64,000 bases of DNA from an uncultured Sphingobacteriales bacterium (GCA_937871285.1 CALMQS010000039.1:1-64000); one strand, 5' to 3'. Positions 9,488-19,052 are shown, counted from the stretch's first letter. The notes: a model not told the origin generated them from the sequence alone. Numbers and translations: made by a program.

Positions 9488-9561
9488 TGCCACGAAGGCA
9501 CGAGGACACGAAGGTTCACAAAACATCCTGGTGCGCCTTAGTGACTTAGTGGCTTAGTGGC
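9488..9561. repeat. REP-like imperfect palindrome, copy A
   Basis: A 74-bp element whose ends TGCCACGAAGG and CTTAGTGGCA form an imperfect hairpin with a 9-base internal periodicity (CACGAAGG-type units against CTTAGTG-type units). Regularly spaced G/A mismatches interrupt the stem. Copies B (9576), C (10151) and D (23460) share the same architecture. Confidence 0.75.
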
Positions 9562-9575
9562 ATTCGTTTATTACC

Positions 9576-9651
9576 TGCCACGAAGGCACGAGGACACAAA
9601 GATTCACAAAACAATTTGGTGCTGCTTGGTGCGCTTAGTGTCTTAGTGGCA
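9576..9651. repeat. REP-like imperfect palindrome, copy B
   Basis: The second copy, in the same orientation as copy A, starts 14 bases after it ends. It begins TGCCACGAAGGCACGAGG, identical to copy A over its first 20 or so bases, and ends GTGTCTTAGTGGCA. The loop part has diverged. Confidence 0.75.
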
Positions 9652-9708
9652 TGCCTTTATTACTTGTCCCGAAAACACAAGGTTAATTTTAACGTAGCCG
9701 TAGTTTAA

Positions 9709-10101
9709 TTATACTCTATACCTTTTTATACCGTTTTTAATCATTGGAACAGTAAAATTTATAAGGTATCCAAGTCTGAGTCGGGTCATTTTTAAATGAC
9801 TTATTATTTGCGCCTGCCAAACAGGATTTACAGTTTCTATCGCTTTTAATTCTGCTATGACTAAATCGTCCACCAGCAAATCTAATCTCAGTCCTTCATT
9901 GAAAACCATTCCATCATAAACAATAGGTATATATACCTGGCGCTGCACATGAAAGCCGTTTTTAGTAAGTTCATGAACCATGCATATTTCATAAACCTTC
10001 TCAAGTAAACCGGGGCCCAGCGCTGTGTGGATTTTGAAAGCAGCATTTACGATAGCTTTTCCGATTGTTTCTTCTTCTTTGGTCAGTGGTAAATATTCCA
10101 T
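9709..10101 (-). CDS. GxxExxY protein, PD-(D/E)XK nuclease-like
   Basis: A 130-residue protein of the GxxExxY family. The name-giving motif is G31-L-L-E34-K-V-Y37. The nuclease-like core is D74 in RLDLLVDD followed by E84 and K86 in ELKA, the D-(x)n-ExK pattern of the PD-(D/E)XK superfamily. The family is common and sporadic in Bacteroidota, and its biological role is unknown. Here the gene is bracketed by palindromic repeats (copies A and B downstream, copy C upstream), which suggests it moves or is maintained together with them. Confidence 0.85.
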   Translation of the reverse strand: MEYLPLTKEEETIGKAIVNAAFKIHTALGPGLLEKVYEICMVHELTKNGFHVQRQVYIPIVYDGMVFNEGLRLDLLVDDLVIAELKAIETVNPVWQAQIISHLKMTRLRLGYLINFTVPMIKNGIKRYRV

Positions 10102-10150
10102 AAGTTTTATGTTTTTATGAGGTTTTTATTGGTGGCTTTGCTTTGTTACT

Positions 10151-10225
10151 TGCCACAAAGTCACGAAGACACAAAGATTCACAAAACAACCTGGTGCGAC
10201 TTAGTGCTTTAGTGGCTTAGTGGCA
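10151..10225. repeat. REP-like imperfect palindrome, copy C
   Basis: A 75-bp element from TGCCACAAAG to CTTAGTGGCA with the same hairpin design as copies A and B. It fills most of the gap between the outer-membrane barrel gene and the GxxExxY gene. Confidence 0.75.
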
Positions 10226-10243
10226 CTACGCGTCTCCATCACT

Positions 10244-11155
10244 TTATCTTCTTTCGCGCCCTATGATCAGGCTTAGCTTACACTGCACGGTAAAATAGGA
10301 ATCGTTCCTGCTGTTGTTGCCTCTTATGGCATTGGGTATTGTTGTAGCGGAAGGATCAATTTCTTTTTGCCTGTCGTGCAATTGCAGGGCATATGCTGCC
10401 TGGTAAGGAGAAAGATATTTTTGAAATAAATCAGGATCAATATACCTCGTGCTCACATCATCCAAATAATCCGTTCGGGTAATGCGATGCAATATTTCGA
10501 TCCGGAGATTCAGTAAGGCTGAGCATTCGAATTGTATACCGGCTCCCACTGGAAAATTCAGTTGGGTGAGTTTGTATACCTTTCTTTCCGGGTATTCTTC
10601 AAAGCCCTGTCCCTCTGTATGGATTGTATTCAGTGAAACCCATTCGCCGTTCAGACAGGCCCGCGGATCAAAAATAAACAAGCCTGTACCTCCAACTAAA
10701 TAGGGCGATACATTCGCTTTATTTTTTGCAGGGAATAACATCAGCGGGTGCAATTCGGCAAGCAGCAGCAGCTCAGTAATACGGCTTTTAAAATGAAGGT
10801 TACGGCGGTAGCGATTGCGCGCTTCGGAAGGATCATTTTTTAGAATGCTGTCGTACGCCATAATGTTACCCATGTTAAATTCCAGCCGTGCGCCAAGGGC
10901 ATACCTATAGGTAAAGCTCACAAAAATTCCGCCGCTCATTCGGGTGTTTTGCCAGTTGAGGTCTTTCAGGAATTTTTTACCATTACCGGGTCTGCCGCCT
11001 ATATCTGTGAGGCAGTTGATAGCGCCAAGCGACAGTCCTCCTTCAAAAAGAAAATCGCTTTCGTAATAACGGTTATTGTAAAAATAATCCTGTGCAAAGG
11101 AGGGATTGCTCAATAAGCAGCACAGGAACAGCAGGTAAACTGTGTGCACTTTCAT
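10244..11155 (-). CDS. DUF6089-like outer-membrane beta-barrel protein
   Basis: About 303 residues from the ATG at 11155 (another in-frame ATG lies at 11164). The signal peptide MKVHTVYLLFLCCLLSNPSF-AQ has a typical Bacteroidota AQ cleavage site. The mature part shows alternating beta-strand patterns expected of an 8-10 stranded barrel, including FEGGLSLGAINCLTDIGG, FTYRYALGARLEFNMGN and SPYLVGGTGLFIFDP. That SPYLVGG..F strand resembles the DUF6089 family. The role is unknown, either structural or porin-like. It stands alone, with repeat C immediately downstream. Confidence 0.65.
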   Translation of the reverse strand: MKVHTVYLLFLCCLLSNPSFAQDYFYNNRYYESDFLFEGGLSLGAINCLTDIGGRPGNGKKFLKDLNWQNTRMSGGIFVSFTYRYALGARLEFNMGNIMAYDSILKNDPSEARNRYRRNLHFKSRITELLLLAELHPLMLFPAKNKANVSPYLVGGTGLFIFDPRACLNGEWVSLNTIHTEGQGFEEYPERKVYKLTQLNFPVGAGIQFECSALLNLRIEILHRITRTDYLDDVSTRYIDPDLFQKYLSPYQAAYALQLHDRQKEIDPSATTIPNAIRGNNSRNDSYFTVQCKLSLIIGRERR

Positions 11156-11333
11156 GGTTAGCATTTTAGGTGTTAGCTGTAAATAATGAAACGGCGGGAA
11201 CGGGTAGTTTAAGATAATAAATTATTTATCAATCCGCAAAGGGTTTTTAAAAAACATTCGGTGGCAATTCCATAATATCAAGAGTAAAATGTACGGGAAG
11301 CCGTATTTTTAATAGCATTAATTAAGCGTCTCC

Positions 11334-12851
11334 ATGAGAAGTTTCCTGTCTATCCTGCTTTGTGTTTATTTTATTATTAGCTTTCAATGGCTGTATGCAC
11401 AGCCTGTAACGATCAGCTATACCGAAAACAGTAATGATTTTCCCAACCCCGAAAGAGGCTTTTATATTCCTTCACAAACACACGCGGGCAACTTTGTTCC
11501 GCTGAATGGGGAGCGGCTCATTTCCTACAGGAAAGCGGAGCAAAAGCATGGCAGCGCCAGTTACGCAGTTTATTCAACGCTGCTGTTCCGCTATTACATA
11601 TTGGATAAGTTTGTTGACCGGCCCCTGGATGAGGATTTTCTGAAGGCTTTGGAAAATGATTTGGCTATTGTAAGAAAAGCCGGCTTGAAAATGATCCTCC
11701 GTTTTTCCTATATCAATAAAGTACATTCGGATGGCTGCGCCGATAAGGAAGGTATTTGCCCGCCTTATGGCGATGCACCCAAAGCCATTGTATTACAACA
11801 CCTCTCACAGCTAAAACCATTGCTGCAAAGGAATGCGGATATCATTGCTGTGGTGCAACAGGGCTTTATTGGCATATGGGGAGAAAATTATTATACCGAC
11901 TATTTTGGCGATGCGTCGGAAAACGGCGCCGGCAGGATATTAGACAGCAACTGGCACGACAGGAATGATATACTCAAAGCCCTGCTGAATGCACTGCCCA
12001 AAAACAGGATGGTACAGGTGCGTACACCACAAATGAAACAGAAGTTTGTATACGGACCTTCAGCGTCTACCGATTCAAAACCCCTGAGCCGTGAAAAAGC
12101 ATATAGCGAAACGGATGAAGCAAGAATAGGTTTTCACAACGATTGCTTTTTAGCAAGCGCCGATGATTATGGCACGTACTACGATTATGGCAGCTCATCC
12201 ACTCCCAAAAAACCTGCAAATGAGATCATGCGAGAATATTTTGAAGCCGACAGCCGCTACGGGCCGGTAGGTGGCGAAACCTGTGATGATGCTTTTAGTC
12301 CGCAGAACGACTGCGCTCCTGCCGGGCATGCGGAGCAGGAAATGGCGGCTATGCATTACAGTTATCTTAATACGGGTTACAACAATAAAGTAAACAACGA
12401 CTGGGATTCGATGGGTTGCATGGGCAGCATTAAAAAAAGGCTCGGCTACCGTTTTGTTTTGAAGGATGCACTGTTTCCCGCTGCCGCCAAAGCGGGCGAA
12501 CCATTTGCTTTTTCCGTTAGTCTCGTTAACCGGGGGTATGCTGCTCCTTTTAATCCCCGCAGGGTTGAACTGGTATTACGCAATATGGAAACCGGGAAAA
12601 TTTTTATCCTTCCATGTAAGGCAGATATACGATTCTGGTTTCCGGGCGATATTGCATGGAAAGAGATCATACAGCTCCCTGTTAAAATTCCCGCCGGGCG
12701 GTATGCCCTATTGCTGAACCTTCCTGATGCTTATCCCACGCTTTCCAAAAGACCCGAATACAGCATGCAACTGGCCAACCAAAGCATGTGGGAGCCGCAT
12801 ACAGGATTCAACAGCCTGCGCCATACGATTACTATAACCGGCAGCAGGTGA
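11334..12851 (+). CDS. Secreted DUF4874/DUF4832 protein
   Basis: A 505-residue exported protein. The signal peptide (LSILLCVYFIISFQWLYAQ) is followed by a DUF4874 domain (NDFPNPERGFY, KMILRFSY, IAVVQQGFIGIWGENYY) and a C-terminal DUF4832 domain (GYRFVLKDALFP, FSVSLVNRGYAAPFNPR, a beta-sandwich). The N-terminal half looks like a TIM-barrel glycoside-hydrolase-like fold in which QQGFIGIWGE carries a candidate catalytic Glu. That is inference, and no activity is established for the family. The gene is convergent with the PepSY gene, 7 bases apart. Confidence 0.8.
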   Translation: MRSFLSILLCVYFIISFQWLYAQPVTISYTENSNDFPNPERGFYIPSQTHAGNFVPLNGERLISYRKAEQKHGSASYAVYSTLLFRYYILDKFVDRPLDEDFLKALENDLAIVRKAGLKMILRFSYINKVHSDGCADKEGICPPYGDAPKAIVLQHLSQLKPLLQRNADIIAVVQQGFIGIWGENYYTDYFGDASENGAGRILDSNWHDRNDILKALLNALPKNRMVQVRTPQMKQKFVYGPSASTDSKPLSREKAYSETDEARIGFHNDCFLASADDYGTYYDYGSSSTPKKPANEIMREYFEADSRYGPVGGETCDDAFSPQNDCAPAGHAEQEMAAMHYSYLNTGYNNKVNNDWDSMGCMGSIKKRLGYRFVLKDALFPAAAKAGEPFAFSVSLVNRGYAAPFNPRRVELVLRNMETGKIFILPCKADIRFWFPGDIAWKEIIQLPVKIPAGRYALLLNLPDAYPTLSKRPEYSMQLANQSMWEPHTGFNSLRHTITITGSR

Positions 12852-12858
12852 GCTGTTA

Positions 12859-14283
12859 TTACGCATTCCTTAATATACCTGAATTAAATGCTGGTTCTTT
12901 TGCAGGCTGAACGGCCAGTGGTTTCCTTTTTCTTTTTTTCTTCAGCTTGTTAAGCCAGATGAGGGTACCTGTTACGGGCAGGGTAGTGGCAACCAAACAG
13001 GCAATGAAATAGAGCAGCTTGCTAAACCCGCCATATACATTGCCTACATGCAGCGCTTTTATGGAACCTGCAATTCGCTCATTAAAAGGTTTGTCCCTGA
13101 AAATATCTACTTTAACGGCAGCCGCTGTGTATTGATCCAGGGTTAGCCTGTCGCCTGCTGCCGGTGCAAAAAAGCCCACTCTTGTTTTACTAACGGATAC
13201 CGGGGCTTTTGCATCCGCCGGCAGGTTTACCATATAGTTTCCTTTATAGGGCAACAGCTTGCTGGCTGCTGCTACATACGCCGTAATGCTTAATGGTTCC
13301 TGTTCATCTTCAACAGGCGACGCGCTTGTGCCGGCTGATACTTTGGATGACTGGCTTTTTTCTGCTTCACCCTTCTTTTCTCCACTACCCCGGTTAGCCG
13401 CGGCTGTTCCCCGGGTTTTATTTTCGCTTTCTTCTTTCCTTTCTGTACCGGCTTCCCTGCTTTGTGACTTTCCGCCAGATTCACCTGCTTTACCTTCCGC
13501 TCCCTGTGGCTTTGGTTTGTATGTTCCCAGTGTTTTTTGCAAGCCATCCCTGTACCATTCAAATGACCACTGCGGGCCGGTAAGCCCCATCACCAATAAA
13601 AAAATGAGCGAATAAAAGGCGAGTGTATTGTGCAGGTCGTGGTTAATGCGTTTCCAGTTGCCGGTAAGCTTTATTTTTAATCCCTGCCGCCATGTTCTCA
13701 CTTTTTGCGGGAACCATATGATCAAACCGGTTATACAGCCTACTGTAAAAATGATGGTAGTCCACCCGGATATTTTGCTTCCCAGTTCCCTGTTGGTCAT
13801 GCTGCTCAAAATCGGCTGCTCCACTTTATCGAGCAGCAGCCAGCGGTGCAGACTGAACATGGTGCTCATGAATTCCTTGGTGCCGTTTTTTTCAAGCGAA
13901 TTTCCCACGATCTCTCCTGAATAGGGATCAACCATATAAGTAGTGCCGAAACGCGATTTATCATCTTTCGTTCTTACATTAAACTGGTATGTTCTCCCGG
14001 GGTCGGCAGGTATGTTTACCGCAGTTACTTTACCTCCCGACACCTGCTGCACTTTTCCTACCAGTTGCTCGGGTGCAATGCGTTCCGCACCCGCTACCTG
14101 TTTTACTTCATATAAATGGGGTGCGGCCATTTCCGTTAGTTCGGTATTATACACGTATGCGGTGCCGCTGAAACAAATCACAATTACGATCAGCCCACTG
14201 CCAAGCCCCAGCCAGAGGTGAATATCATTGAATAATTTGCGTACTTTTTGCCAGGTTGTTTTCTTTTTCTTCGGCAGTGCCAT
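12859..14283 (-). CDS. PepSY-associated transmembrane protein
   Basis: A 474-residue inner-membrane protein with four transmembrane helices (LGSGLIVIVICFSGTAYVY, SGWTTIIFTVGCITGLIIWF, TLAFYSLIFLLVMGLTG, LLYFIACLVATTLPVTGTL) and periplasmic PepSY-type segments between them. The ATG at 14283 (MALPKKKK) is preferred over that at 14322. In this family such proteins accompany TonB receptors and are thought to reduce or release iron from siderophores. A hydrophilic low-complexity insertion of about 75 residues rich in E, K, S and G lies in the second periplasmic loop. It is 137 bases downstream of susD on the same strand, so co-transcription is plausible. Confidence 0.85.
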   Translation of the reverse strand: MALPKKKKTTWQKVRKLFNDIHLWLGLGSGLIVIVICFSGTAYVYNTELTEMAAPHLYEVKQVAGAERIAPEQLVGKVQQVSGGKVTAVNIPADPGRTYQFNVRTKDDKSRFGTTYMVDPYSGEIVGNSLEKNGTKEFMSTMFSLHRWLLLDKVEQPILSSMTNRELGSKISGWTTIIFTVGCITGLIIWFPQKVRTWRQGLKIKLTGNWKRINHDLHNTLAFYSLIFLLVMGLTGPQWSFEWYRDGLQKTLGTYKPKPQGAEGKAGESGGKSQSREAGTERKEESENKTRGTAAANRGSGEKKGEAEKSQSSKVSAGTSASPVEDEQEPLSITAYVAAASKLLPYKGNYMVNLPADAKAPVSVSKTRVGFFAPAAGDRLTLDQYTAAAVKVDIFRDKPFNERIAGSIKALHVGNVYGGFSKLLYFIACLVATTLPVTGTLIWLNKLKKKRKRKPLAVQPAKEPAFNSGILRNA

Positions 14284-14420
14284 GGGCGTTATTGTTGTTT
14301 GATATAAAGGATAAATTCCCAAAAGCGGAAAATAAAGATTTGCTTTCCCGGAAATTTACAAAAAGCGGAAATTCTTCATTTGAAATCGTTAAAATCCGGG
14401 TTTTTGTGTGTTCTTATCGT

Positions 14421-15974
14421 TTATTTATCCCAAAAAACGGAAGCGGTGAACGGATCTATATTACCCTGCTTTGCCACTTCTTCCCCGTTACCGGTAAGTT
14501 CAGACTTGCGGTAAGTAAGCCTTAGCGGACGGTAAGCCGGATCAGCACTGGGGCTTCGTAACGATTGCGGTATAGCCGGTATACCCAGCCTGCGATAATC
14601 ATTCCATGCTTCAAAACCGTTAATGGTGTTCAGCGAAAGCCATTTCTGTTCTATGATCCTTTCTATTTTATCGGCTGCCTGGTCAAGATCTACTTCGTTC
14701 TGTATAATATAGTCAGCGTATCCGGCCACGGCCTCCATGTATTTCAAAGATTCCTGCACTCCAAGGTTGTAAAAATCCTTTGTATTGCCGCTTATCCAGC
14801 CCCTTTCCGCGGCTTCCGCCTGTAAAAAAAGGCTTTCAAAAGAACCTAACAATACAGACGACTGGGTAGAACGCTTAAACAATGCACCAGGCTGTCCGCC
14901 ATTTTCCTGGGGGCCAAGAAAGGGTGAAGTATTTGCCATCGAAAATGCCCCATCTTCCGTACCTAAAGGCACGCCTGTATATTCGCCGGTTGCCTGCGCC
15001 CTGGCATATAATTTTTCCAGGCGGGGGTCATTCAACCGCTTATATTCGCTAACCAAAAATGCTGTTGGGCGAATGGTATTATAAGCGGGGGTTAAAGCGC
15101 CAACAGCAGTACGGTAATAGGTTTCCCAAAGCGGGTTTTGTAACCCGGCGGTACCATCTGTATAACCGGGATTTACCTGTGCACTTTCTCCCACGCTCAA
15201 AAAGCCGCTTCCTTCTGCCGCTATTTTAGCAAGCTCGGCATCAATATAGTTAGCATTACCTGTTTGACTTTGGCGAAGCAGGGCTCTTAATTTAACCGTA
15301 TTCGCAAATTTTATCCAGCGGGCCATGTCGCCTTTAAACAGGATGTCGTCTGCGGCAGGATGCTTTGAAAGGGGAGTGGCATTTTTAATATCCGCTATAC
15401 CGTTAGTGATCAGGTTAACAGATTTTTCATACACCGTTTGTCCGTCTTCAAAAGCCGGGGTGGCATTATCTGTTCCCTGCAATGCTTCCTCAAAAGGTAC
15501 ATTGTTGTATAAATCTACCAAACGCATAAAATGCCAGCCCTGCATAATTTTAGCCACCCCGGCATACGCCAGGTGGCCTTCCTGGCTTGCTTTGGTTTCT
15601 ATATTCCTGTAATTGGTGAGTATCTTATAAATATCTTCCCAAAAATTCCTTCCATCACGGTCGGATGCCATCGCTTCTACGGCGTAGGTTTCTTCCAGCA
15701 AGAACAAAGAAGCTGCAGACGGGCCATCGGTAGCCTTAGCCCAGTAACCGCCCCAAACCGAACCCAGTTGATTCAGTGATCCGCTTACACCGGGAGAGTT
15801 GGAGATCCCTATGATCTCAATATTTACGGAACTCACCAGCACATTGGGCAGTATCTGTTCTACCGGCACATCAGACGGCGCGTTGGGGTTTTCATTTACA
15901 TCCAGGAATTTGGAACAGGAAGCCAGTGCGGCTGTTACAATAACCGCAGTGATATATGTTATAAACTTTTTCAT
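14421..15974 (-). CDS. SusD/RagB family substrate-binding lipoprotein
   Basis: A 517-residue outer-membrane surface lipoprotein that caps the SusC barrel and binds substrate. The lipobox LASC is at residues 17-20, followed by the classic KFLDVNENPN start. It belongs to the SusD-like_2 subgroup, as indicated by LNQLGSVWGGYWAKAT and the C-terminal WNDYRRLGIPAIP. It lies 39 bases downstream of susC on the same strand. The substrate is unknown: the neighbouring PepSY gene and PchR-like regulator point to a metal-chelate rather than a glycan, but no catalytic genes define it. Confidence 0.92.
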   Translation of the reverse strand: MKKFITYITAVIVTAALASCSKFLDVNENPNAPSDVPVEQILPNVLVSSVNIEIIGISNSPGVSGSLNQLGSVWGGYWAKATDGPSAASLFLLEETYAVEAMASDRDGRNFWEDIYKILTNYRNIETKASQEGHLAYAGVAKIMQGWHFMRLVDLYNNVPFEEALQGTDNATPAFEDGQTVYEKSVNLITNGIADIKNATPLSKHPAADDILFKGDMARWIKFANTVKLRALLRQSQTGNANYIDAELAKIAAEGSGFLSVGESAQVNPGYTDGTAGLQNPLWETYYRTAVGALTPAYNTIRPTAFLVSEYKRLNDPRLEKLYARAQATGEYTGVPLGTEDGAFSMANTSPFLGPQENGGQPGALFKRSTQSSVLLGSFESLFLQAEAAERGWISGNTKDFYNLGVQESLKYMEAVAGYADYIIQNEVDLDQAADKIERIIEQKWLSLNTINGFEAWNDYRRLGIPAIPQSLRSPSADPAYRPLRLTYRKSELTGNGEEVAKQGNIDPFTASVFWDK

Positions 15975-16013
15975 TTCTTCTTCTTTTAAATATTTTAAGT
16001 GACCGTCATTCTG

Positions 16014-19000
16014 CTAAAAGCCAACATTTAAGCTAAAACCAATCATACGCGTGGGAGGAAGATGTCTCCAGCTCAGGTATCCTTCGCTGCTGCCGCCTGC
16101 ATATACAAATTCGGGATCGTTGTAAATGTTATCGGTATGCCATATAGAAAACAGGTTACGGCCAATTAAAGCAACGCCCGCCTGTTTAATGATACCCTGG
16201 CGTGCCAGCAAGCCTGCGGGAAGCTTATATCCTATCTGCAGCTCGCGCAGCTTAAAAAAGTTAGCGCTCACAGCATAGGTGGATTGAACCGGGGAAACAT
16301 AAGAGGTAAAGTATGCCCTGTCTCCCGCTACTGCTGTGGTATTAGCCACATATTTACCGGCTTCGGTTTCCACCACGGAGCCGGGAATAACAAAAGGCTC
16401 GCGATTATAGGCTGTGGTAAGCGGGCTGGTGCCATCCTGTATCATACGGTTGGCTGCCTCGCTGTACATTACCGCGCCTAACCGGTAGTCGAACTGCATT
16501 CCGATATGAAACCCTTTAAAATCAAAGCTGGTATGTAAACCCATCTGCCAGGGTGGCGTTCCGGTTCCTGCATTGTACAGTTCGGTGGTGCTTACGGGTA
16601 AGCCCGTAGCGCCATTTACGATGATATTACCGTTAGGATCACGCCTGTAATCGTAAAACATGAAAGTGTTATATGGCTGTCCCAGCACCACATAGTTCTG
16701 CCGGAAGGTATGCAGCGCATCGAGCTCCCCGTATATTTTTGTTACCTTATTATCCATGTAGTATAAGGTTACACCTACGTTCCATTTCATAGCGCGGTTA
16801 CGGATCACATCCCCGTTAATGCCTGCTTCATAAATATTATTGCTTACTTCAAACGCGTTCACCAACGCTGTTGCATAGCCCGTTGAGCCCGGAATATCTG
16901 TTTGTATGATTCCATCCGTAGACAGGGAATACGCATAAGTTAAATCTACATTCAGACGGTTATTGAAAAAGCCCAGTTGGGTACCCGCTTCGTAAGAAGT
17001 AACGAATTCAGGTTTCATGTTGAAGTTGGGATAGTTGGTACCCAGTGAAAAGCCCGGCAGGGTTCCAAAAGGAAAGCCGTTGGTTTGACTGTAAGTATTG
17101 TTAAGCGCATAGGGCGATATGCCGTTTACATTTCCCGTTCTGTTGTAAGACGCGAATAGCTTACCAAATGAAAGGATGCTGTTGTTTCTCAGCGCATGGA
17201 TAGCATCGCTGAAAACAAAGGTAGCGCCAACGCCGGGGTAGAAATAAGACCGGTTATCGGGGCTGAGCACCGATACCCACTCCTGTCTTCCGGTAAGGGT
17301 TACATATAAATAGTTATTGTAACCGGCAGTAAATTCGCCATATACAGCGGTTTGCCGGTATTGCGTGGTGGAAGCGCTTCCCCCCAGTTGGCCGGTACGG
17401 TTGCCGGGATTGAACAGGCCCGGAACCACCAGTGCCGATGCGCTTACCAGCGAAGACTTCGTATCATCGGCCCTAAGGTTATTACCTACCAGCAGGCGGG
17501 TGGAAAACTTACCGAAATCTTTATTAAAATTCAGTATGAGGTCGCTGTTGATCCTGCGAAAATCATCTGCACCGTCACTTACGCTTCCCGGAATATGGGT
17601 GCGCCCGGGCGTGGTGTAGGTGAATTTACCCGTTGTAGATCCCGTTTGTGCGTTGCGGTTATATACCCCCACCCGGTAAATGGCATTGAACCACGATGCG
17701 AATGCATAGTTCAGCTCAATATTGGCATTAAGGGTTTGCTGGTTGGTTAGGGTTCGCTGGTTGGCTGCATTAAAATAGGGGTTGGGCTGGTTGGTGCTGT
17801 ACCAGTAATTGGGATTGGCGTAAGGTGTATTTTCCCAATCGCGTACTGCATCATAGGAAAGATGCGCCGGATGCCTGTATACAGTTGACCAGGGTTCGCT
17901 GGGCGTTACATCATTTCGGTTATACACATAATTTAAATTAAATAATGCGGTGAGCTTGCCAAATTTCCTGGAAGCATTGAAACGGGCGCCTGTTCTCGAG
18001 TTTTTATCTCCTTCAATGATACCTTTGGCTGATACGTTTTGAGCCGAAAGGAAAAAAGTTGAAATGTCGTCGCCACCCGAAAGCGAGACGTCTGTTTGCG
18101 TGGTAATTCCGGTATTGAAAAACGCTTTCCGGCTGTCTTTATCCGCAGTATAAGGCAATTCCCACTGGCTGCCATCGGGCAGCACGGCTCCCACCGGTTT
18201 CATGCTGCCATCGTATGCCGGACCCCAGGAGCGGTATTCTGTTGGATTGTACACGCCGTTAACGCCATTACCATATATGGTTTGCTGCTCAGGCAACTGT
18301 GTAACAGATTCAAACAAAGTGGTATTGGATACCGCAATTTTCTGGCGGCCCGCACGTCCTTTTTTGGTTGTTATCATCAGTACACCATTAACGCCTTCCG
18401 AGCCGTAAACAGCCGCGGCATTGGCCCCTTTAAGCACATTAATGCTTTCAATATCATTGGGGTTAATCCGGTTGATGTCGGGAATGGGTACGCCATCCAC
18501 AACGTACAGGGGTGAATTGTCGCCGCTGTGTGAACGGATGCCGCGCAGGTTAACCTGCACATCCGGATCAACCTTGCTGTCGAACATGTTAATGCGCAGT
18601 CCGGCTACTTTTCCGGCTAATCCCAGTATAGGATTAACAGGTTTTCCCTGTGTAAGCTCCGCGTTATTCACTTCCTGGCTGGAGGTTGCCAGCTCGCGTG
18701 CTGCACGCTTAATGCCCAGCACACCGGTAACTACCACTTCAGAAAGCTGCCTGGTAACAGATTCAAGGGAAATATATATATCGCCCGTATTGTGATCCAC
18801 CGGCACTTCCGTTACCGAATAAGATATATGCGATATGCTTAATATTTGCCCGCTCCGCACATTAATGGCAAATTTTCCTTCTGCATCCGTTAATACGGAA
18901 AGGGCACTTCCTTTAACAACAATACTGGCTTCCTGCACGGGCTGCCCGGAAGCGCCATCGGTTATTATTCCTTTTATAGTACGCTGCTGCGCCTGCAGCA

Positions 19001-19049
19001 CATGAATGGTGAGTAATAAAATAATCAAAAAAACGGGTCTCTTAAACAT
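16014..19049 (-). CDS. SusC/RagA family TonB-linked outer-membrane transporter
   Basis: A 1011-residue TonB-dependent transporter. The signal peptide ends at VLQAQ, followed by a carboxypeptidase-D-like regulatory domain (GIITDGASGQPVQEASIVVK). Next come a TonB-box/plug start (EVVVTGVLGIKRAARELATS), the plug with LRGIRSHSGDNSPLYVVDGV, and a 22-strand barrel ending in FSLNVGF. It forms a unit with the SusD lipoprotein. A 10-bp inverted repeat 4 bases upstream of the start codon and a divergent AraC regulator suggest regulated expression. Confidence 0.95.
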   Translation of the reverse strand: MFKRPVFLIILLLTIHVLQAQQRTIKGIITDGASGQPVQEASIVVKGSALSVLTDAEGKFAINVRSGQILSISHISYSVTEVPVDHNTGDIYISLESVTRQLSEVVVTGVLGIKRAARELATSSQEVNNAELTQGKPVNPILGLAGKVAGLRINMFDSKVDPDVQVNLRGIRSHSGDNSPLYVVDGVPIPDINRINPNDIESINVLKGANAAAVYGSEGVNGVLMITTKKGRAGRQKIAVSNTTLFESVTQLPEQQTIYGNGVNGVYNPTEYRSWGPAYDGSMKPVGAVLPDGSQWELPYTADKDSRKAFFNTGITTQTDVSLSGGDDISTFFLSAQNVSAKGIIEGDKNSRTGARFNASRKFGKLTALFNLNYVYNRNDVTPSEPWSTVYRHPAHLSYDAVRDWENTPYANPNYWYSTNQPNPYFNAANQRTLTNQQTLNANIELNYAFASWFNAIYRVGVYNRNAQTGSTTGKFTYTTPGRTHIPGSVSDGADDFRRINSDLILNFNKDFGKFSTRLLVGNNLRADDTKSSLVSASALVVPGLFNPGNRTGQLGGSASTTQYRQTAVYGEFTAGYNNYLYVTLTGRQEWVSVLSPDNRSYFYPGVGATFVFSDAIHALRNNSILSFGKLFASYNRTGNVNGISPYALNNTYSQTNGFPFGTLPGFSLGTNYPNFNMKPEFVTSYEAGTQLGFFNNRLNVDLTYAYSLSTDGIIQTDIPGSTGYATALVNAFEVSNNIYEAGINGDVIRNRAMKWNVGVTLYYMDNKVTKIYGELDALHTFRQNYVVLGQPYNTFMFYDYRRDPNGNIIVNGATGLPVSTTELYNAGTGTPPWQMGLHTSFDFKGFHIGMQFDYRLGAVMYSEAANRMIQDGTSPLTTAYNREPFVIPGSVVETEAGKYVANTTAVAGDRAYFTSYVSPVQSTYAVSANFFKLRELQIGYKLPAGLLARQGIIKQAGVALIGRNLFSIWHTDNIYNDPEFVYAGGSSEGYLSWRHLPPTRMIGFSLNVGF

Positions 19050-19052
19050 TGC

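Larger units (their letters stand above)
9350..9708. other. 359-bp gene-free region with two dispersed repeats
   Basis: This stretch separates the phospholipase and GxxExxY genes, both on the minus strand. The part nearest the phospholipase must hold its promoter, but I find no clear -33/-7 pair. The rest is occupied by repeat copies A and B in direct tandem. No coding potential is seen. Confidence 0.6.

Noticed and set aside
9488..10225. CRISPR array
   Set aside because: The copies are only three, unevenly spaced, palindromic over their whole length and separated by a gene. There are no uniform spacers and no cas genes in the window.
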